Shown in pieces: positions 29,001 to 32,056 of a stretch of 32,056 nt of DNA. Origin of the DNA: an uncultured Ruminococcus sp. (GTDB lineage Bacteria > Bacillota > Clostridia > Oscillospirales > Acutalibacteraceae); the NCBI GenBank assembly GCA_902790475.1, contig CADASG010000012.1, positions 1 to 32,056 of the forward strand. The letters are read 5' to 3'. A program made the position numbers and the translations under genes. Numbering within the stretch: position 1 is the stretch's first letter; each line of letters opens with the position of its first letter. The notes under the pieces are model-generated. The model was not told where the DNA came from, did no database searches, and worked only from the letters and a program-made list of their open reading frames with translations.

Positions 29001-31340
29001 CTGAATCTTGATGCGGTAGCACTGCGCTTTGACGATCAGCATCAATGGTTTAAATGTCCTCGATGCAGTGAGGTGTTTCCGTTTTCTCTTTGGGGACATT
29101 GCGCACGATGCGGAAAAGCAGTTCCCGCGGAAATGACCGATAAAGAATTTGCCGGAATAGAATTCTGGCGAAAACCTGTATTGAATGCAGTGCATGGTGA
29201 TCCGCAGGCTTTGATGACAAGAATCAATACGGAGGAACACACTGCGCAACTGTCACATAAAGATCAAAGACAAAAAACATGGTCTACTACCGAGGACTAT
29301 GAAATGCGTTTTCAAAACGTACATGTCGATAAAGACAGACCTGTTGATATTCTCAGCTGTACGACAACTATGGAGGTAGGTATTGATATCGGTTCCCTGA
29401 CGGCGGTAGGCTTGAGAAATATCCCCCCCATGCGAGAAAACTACCAACAGCGTGCGGGTCGCGCAGGCAGAAGAAGCGCAGCTATTTCAACCATTGTCAC
29501 CTATGCTGATAACAGACCGCATGACAATTTTTATTTTTATCATCCCGATAAAATCATCTCCGGTGAACCGAGAACGCCTTGGATTGATGTAGAAAATACA
29601 AAGTTGGCAAACAGACACTTTTCTGTCGTATGTGTCAACCGTTTCTTCGAAAAGATAGAAGCAGGTGCCGATTCAAAAGGAATCTGTGATTTCTTTGCAA
29701 ACAATTATCATGATTTTCTTGCTTATATAGATTCCCTGCGGGAAAATGATTTCAATATGGAACTGCTGATTCCCGATAAGATACAGTTTGACTTTGATAA
29801 TTATCAAAACTTTATTAAACGAGAGCTTGCTTCGCTAAAAGTAAAGGTTGAAGAATTTCCCGAAGAATACAAAGACGATGAAAGCGAAAAGGAAAAGAGC
29901 GTTTTGGATGTCTTTTTGGAATCCGGTATTTTCCCCACCTACTCTTTTCCGAAGGATGTCGTTGGATTCTACGTTGAAGATCAATACGGTAAGAAGATAG
30001 AACAGAAGCCTGAACGTGATTTGGAAATTGCTATCAGCGAATATGCACCGGGGCGCGTAATCGTTATCAATAAAACTACCTATCAGTCCGGTGGTGTTTA
30101 CAGCTTTCATTCAAAATTCCGCGCAGGAGAATACGATCATCCTGCCAGAAGATTCTTTGAGAGCAAAGAATTTTATAAGCGATTATTCTACTGTGATAAT
30201 CCCGGATGCAGTTGGATGGGATTGGAATACCATCGTATCTGTCCGTTTTGCGGAAAAAGCACGATCAACGAGCAAAACATGCTGACACCATGGGGCTTCG
30301 CGCCGGTCAATGGCGCACCGATAAAAGAAGCTGACGCAGATGCAGAGATGACATTTGCAAGCTCTCCATGTTATTCGATCACACCAGCTGACAGCGAGAT
30401 GAAACATCCGTCTGGGTTTGCTCATTTGCGGTACTGCAAGCGTTCCGATGATCCACTGATTATTTTGAACAAAGGAAATCTCAACGCCGGTTTTATGGTA
30501 TGCAAGGATTGCGGAGCAGCGATGCCCGGAGATGATGCGGATGTTCTAAAAAAAGTATTCAAACCATTTCGCCATCCGTACAGCAAACATCCTTGCTTTC
30601 ATCCCGCAGACAGATTGGTCAATACTTATTTGGGCAATCAATTCCTAACAGATCTGGTTGTTTATGAGATTGAAGTAGATACAAACCTCATCAACGCAGA
30701 AACCTCAGGCCTATGGGTAACCAGAGCAGCTCAAACGCTTGCAGAAGCTATGGCATTGGCCGGCGGTCGTTTGTTGGATATTGAGTTCAATGAAATCAAA
30801 AGCGGATATCGTTTACGATATGCTCAGGATCAACAAAAGGCGTTTATCGATATCTTTCTATTTGACAGTCTTTCCAGTGGCGCAGGGTATTGTGCCGAAA
30901 TTGCCGACCGTACCAAAGATCTGTTTACAGAAGCAGAACAGATACTCAGCAGTTGTCCAAATCAATGTGATTGCGCCTGCCATGATTGTCTAATGCACTA
31001 TTGGAATCAACGGGTGCATTCTTTGCTGGATCGCTATGCGGCACTTGATTTGCTCAAGTGGAGCCAATCTGCAAAACTTCATGAGCCATTAGCGTACGAA
31101 GCACAGGCAAAACTACTTGCACCGCTAAATTCGCTGAGCGCAGAATTCTCCGTAATCGGTGATGGAAATAAGCATTATCTTAAAACACATAATCGAAAGA
31201 TCGAACTGATAGTATATCCTTCGATGTGGAGCAAAACAAATTCTCTTTTGCCGCGCAATGCGATTGCTATCCCAGACAGGTTGTTAAAATATGCCCTGCC
31301 GAAGGTAGACGAGATAATAAGAGAAATTATTGGATTGTGA
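26091..31340 (+). CDS. Operon gene 4: giant DEAH helicase with DUF1998 region (DruE-like)
   Basis: A 1749-residue superfamily 2 helicase. Lobe 1 has Q94/Q96, Walker A ATGTGSGKTE (112-121), MLYPMNALVSDQLGRLRR (151-168), TNYSMLEYLLMRP, DEAH (321-324) and TSAS (357-360). Lobe 2 has LLFSDSRQRAAVLA, CTTTMEVGIDIG (about 1089) and QRAGRAGRRS (about 1119-1128). Cys clusters, probably zinc ribbons, occur near 534-565, 674, 989-1008, 1367-1388 and 1475. The C-terminus carries the DUF1998 signature CPNQCDCACHDCLMHYWNQ (from residue 1622) then HSLLDRYAALDLL. Large helicases with DUF1998 define DruE of Druantia; DISARM DrmA and MrfA share the signature but are shorter. All ATPase motifs look intact. GGAGG precedes the ATG. 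Confidence 0.88.
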   Translation: MDKYSVKNTHDALKNKLIDYINTEYLGKNDALRKACRGELQKSGMLYQEPFIEANPAYVTVTDGIKNADLPDTVKDTLSAMAEMDLGVFKNPYQHQIESLEAFYRGEDLFVATGTGSGKTECFMWPMVTKLVNEQIQSLDTWATRGIRAIMLYPMNALVSDQLGRLRRMIGNGENGFHALLEKIAPNCRVPQFGMYTGRTPYAGAPNEAKNKDLAATLEKDILNQDSDVKDKLKEIGKYPSKQDLASFINRLKTNETILTDELDAELITRHEMQQFCPDILITNYSMLEYLLMRPIEKSIWENTKNWLNKNPENKLLFIIDEAHMYRGSSGGEVALLVRRVLNKLDIKRDRVQFILTSASIPSGEKKERQVIQFACNLSAQRTESHCFRLIKGNQEKITFNGTEFDPSVFDDYDIDALQQDWEIKKNAVKDFGTRAGFSLNCDFEKETSVEHWLYTQLINCNPMLRIMHQTRGHATSFTDLSAAAFPDADQSVSEKATSALLAIAPFAKNENGNVLYPARLHMMFRGLQGIYACINPSCSCKNHSSEELGFGKIYLNKPGNRCKCGGMIYELLNERTCGALLIKGYVNDSEPSNPFVWNEVGVQFSKHMKEVHFYLIPNDGSYKRAGKDSVGWINVVTGRLDNQYDHSGEDSYIQVAYRNIEVNGHPNIWTFSTCPKCDKQFFTATDFRTKGNEPFYNMVSEQFHIQPPVPRYRDLINQGRKVLLFSDSRQRAAVLARDLTKAADVDAMRKALVVAAKELQEWSADNHKLPTLNLLYVVFLKVAYENHLQFFYSNSEKKLADDVHEIGEKYERKHGNLKYTALSKKFKSIPPQYYEHMLIQMCDSFRSLTDIGLCWLEPCDIDDDTFDEIEELFDENDIDITTEQFFVLFAAWAAEIMTSYYALGSEIDDDIRKSITPYYQRLGVEEGKEIPSRIQKILKAQSYTKEQISVIAQALSKFLVRGEGTSNKYLNLDAVALRFDDQHQWFKCPRCSEVFPFSLWGHCARCGKAVPAEMTDKEFAGIEFWRKPVLNAVHGDPQALMTRINTEEHTAQLSHKDQRQKTWSTTEDYEMRFQNVHVDKDRPVDILSCTTTMEVGIDIGSLTAVGLRNIPPMRENYQQRAGRAGRRSAAISTIVTYADNRPHDNFYFYHPDKIISGEPRTPWIDVENTKLANRHFSVVCVNRFFEKIEAGADSKGICDFFANNYHDFLAYIDSLRENDFNMELLIPDKIQFDFDNYQNFIKRELASLKVKVEEFPEEYKDDESEKEKSVLDVFLESGIFPTYSFPKDVVGFYVEDQYGKKIEQKPERDLEIAISEYAPGRVIVINKTTYQSGGVYSFHSKFRAGEYDHPARRFFESKEFYKRLFYCDNPGCSWMGLEYHRICPFCGKSTINEQNMLTPWGFAPVNGAPIKEADADAEMTFASSPCYSITPADSEMKHPSGFAHLRYCKRSDDPLIILNKGNLNAGFMVCKDCGAAMPGDDADVLKKVFKPFRHPYSKHPCFHPADRLVNTYLGNQFLTDLVVYEIEVDTNLINAETSGLWVTRAAQTLAEAMALAGGRLLDIEFNEIKSGYRLRYAQDQQKAFIDIFLFDSLSSGAGYCAEIADRTKDLFTEAEQILSSCPNQCDCACHDCLMHYWNQRVHSLLDRYAALDLLKWSQSAKLHEPLAYEAQAKLLAPLNSLSAEFSVIGDGNKHYLKTHNRKIELIVYPSMWSKTNSLLPRNAIAIPDRLLKYALPKVDEIIREIIGL

Positions 31341-31535
31341 TTTATTACTGTGCTCGACTTCAAGCTTGCCCCTTGCGAGCGTGTTTTTACGGGTAGGAGT
31401 AAAAATGCACTGCTTGTTTTGTCGCGACATCTTCAAAAAGAAAACTTCATGTCACATCTATACAAGCAGACTGTTTTTACTCCTTTCGCCGAAAAACAGT
31501 GACATTTGTTAGGGAGATACCCTAAGTCCCCTTGC
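31341..31535. other. Intergenic hairpin array after the helicase gene
   Basis: No gene. AGGAGTAAAAATGCACTGCTTGT-type arm 31395-31417 (23 bases) faces an imperfect complement at 31462-31484 around a loop that holds GACAT/ATGTC. An alternative stem, TTTTTAC (31384-31390) with GTAAAAA (31399-31405), uses the same GTAAAAA and so excludes the large one. GCTCG/CGAGC (31352-31380) forms a further small stem just after the stop codon. Termination of the operon or an attenuator-like RNA are possible readings. Confidence 0.5.
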
Positions 31536-32056
31536 CTATTCTTTGCTGCGCACCTTCATGTTGACGGTTTTAAGGATGGTTTGCAGGAGCGTTTCGGTGA
31601 CAATTGGCAACTGATTTTTGTACTCGGAATGATTGCTGATGAAGTCGTTGAACAGGCAAATGAGAATATCATTTTTCGTCGGAGCTTTCGGATATCCTCT
31701 TGCAATCAGTGCCATATTATGATCAAATAGCGGCGCAAAACCGATAAGCTTTCCGGTTGTCTGTCGGGATTTGCAACGATTGTATCGAGGAAAATCATCT
31801 TCACAAAATCGGCTTTTGCCCGCGGACAAATCTCTTCGAGTTTTGCAGAAACGTCTTCGTAATCTTCATTATCACCCATAAAAGCGAATGCCGGCTCGAA
31901 GTTTACGCTCGCATTATCGGTAAAATCAAGTGACTTTATACACTTGTCGCCGCGCTTATAAACAGCCATATTCATCTCTAATTTTTTGCCGAGATGATAG
32001 ATAAAAAGTTCAGAAAACAGTTCGTCATGCGTTGCGGATTTATACATCCACCACTT
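31536..32056 (-). pseudogene. HipA-like kinase gene, frameshifted and cut by the window edge
   Basis: Two overlapping leftward frames carry consecutive parts of one protein. The first, open from the right edge (KWWMYKSATHDELFSELFIYHLG), runs to FVKMIFLDTIVANPDR, the catalytic N-x-D-R-like motif of HipA/CtkA kinases. The second frame then supplies TTGKLIGFAPLFDHNMALIARG, with the D-H of the metal-binding FDH motif, and ends KTVNMKVRSKE. The switch lies near 31755-31767. In relatives about ten residues (H-x-G-N-F-G type) connect these motifs and are missing here, so a small deletion with frameshift has inactivated the gene. HipA-like kinases are toxin or signalling proteins that often lie in mobile islands. 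Confidence 0.7.

Noticed and set aside
26091-31340. Assignment of the helicase as MrfA or as DISARM DrmA
   Set aside because: It shares the DUF1998 signature, but it is much longer than MrfA, has multiple extra Cys clusters, and lacks the DISARM methylase and DrmB/DrmC neighbours. DruE is the closer match in size and layout.

Overview
The window looks like chromosome of a Gram-positive anaerobe of the Clostridia, probably close to Ruminococcus/Oscillospiraceae. The grounds are gene content (murC, an RlmD-type methylase, YihY/BrkB, ComF, DUF3006, a secreted protein ending in dockerin-like repeats), strong AGGAGG ribosome sites, TTGACA/TATAAT promoters, and accessory families typical of that group (TnpV, DUF6809). 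The species cannot be fixed from the sequence.

Layout. (1) 1-12.7 kb is ordinary, moderately GC-rich chromosome: murC (leftward, cut by the window edge), an rRNA uracil methylase, a four-gene operon (SAM methyltransferase, short-chain dehydrogenase, YihY membrane protein, HPr-kinase-fold protein), a secreted dockerin-like protein, a MarR regulator with a two-subunit ABC exporter, a ComEC-type metallo-beta-lactamase-fold lipoprotein with its DUF3006 partner, and comF. (2) 12.87 kb is a tRNA-Leu(GAG) gene. Its 3' end is duplicated as a 23-bp direct repeat 6.3 kb downstream, which marks an AT-rich integrated element (12932-19259). The element carries a tyrosine integrase, an excisionase-like protein, an iteron/hairpin replication origin, a Rep-like protein, an HNH protein, a small HTH protein, an XRE repressor with face-to-face promoters, a serine resolvase and two small genes. 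It resembles a minimal phage satellite or integrating plasmid; no relaxase, capsid or packaging gene is visible. (3) 19.3-20.5 kb holds the displaced tRNA terminator, a repeat cluster, a DUF6809 gene, a small gene broken by a 14-bp tandem duplication, and tnpV. This looks like the debris of an older transposon. (4) 20.6-31.3 kb is one tightly packed four-gene operon: a protein with a CoiA-like zinc motif, a coiled-coil protein with an apparently dead P-loop domain, an unrecognised protein, and a 1749-residue DEAH helicase with several Cys clusters and a C-terminal DUF1998 region. The helicase resembles DruE of the Druantia anti-phage system, but the usual Druantia partners (DUF4338 DruA, methylase) are not seen. 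This is the best candidate for an undescribed system. (5) 31.3-32.06 kb holds a set of alternative hairpins and a frameshifted HipA-like kinase gene.

How the parts fit together. The tRNA-Leu locus acts as an integration hotspot. The element keeps the tRNA intact and supplies a new terminator, while the original terminator now lies beyond attR. The repressor operator sits inside the leftward promoter of the rep-xis-int arm, so one switch probably controls replication and excision together. The downstream operon, lying between mobile debris and a broken toxin-like kinase, has the setting of a defence island. Its function is inferred from helicase architecture and context only.
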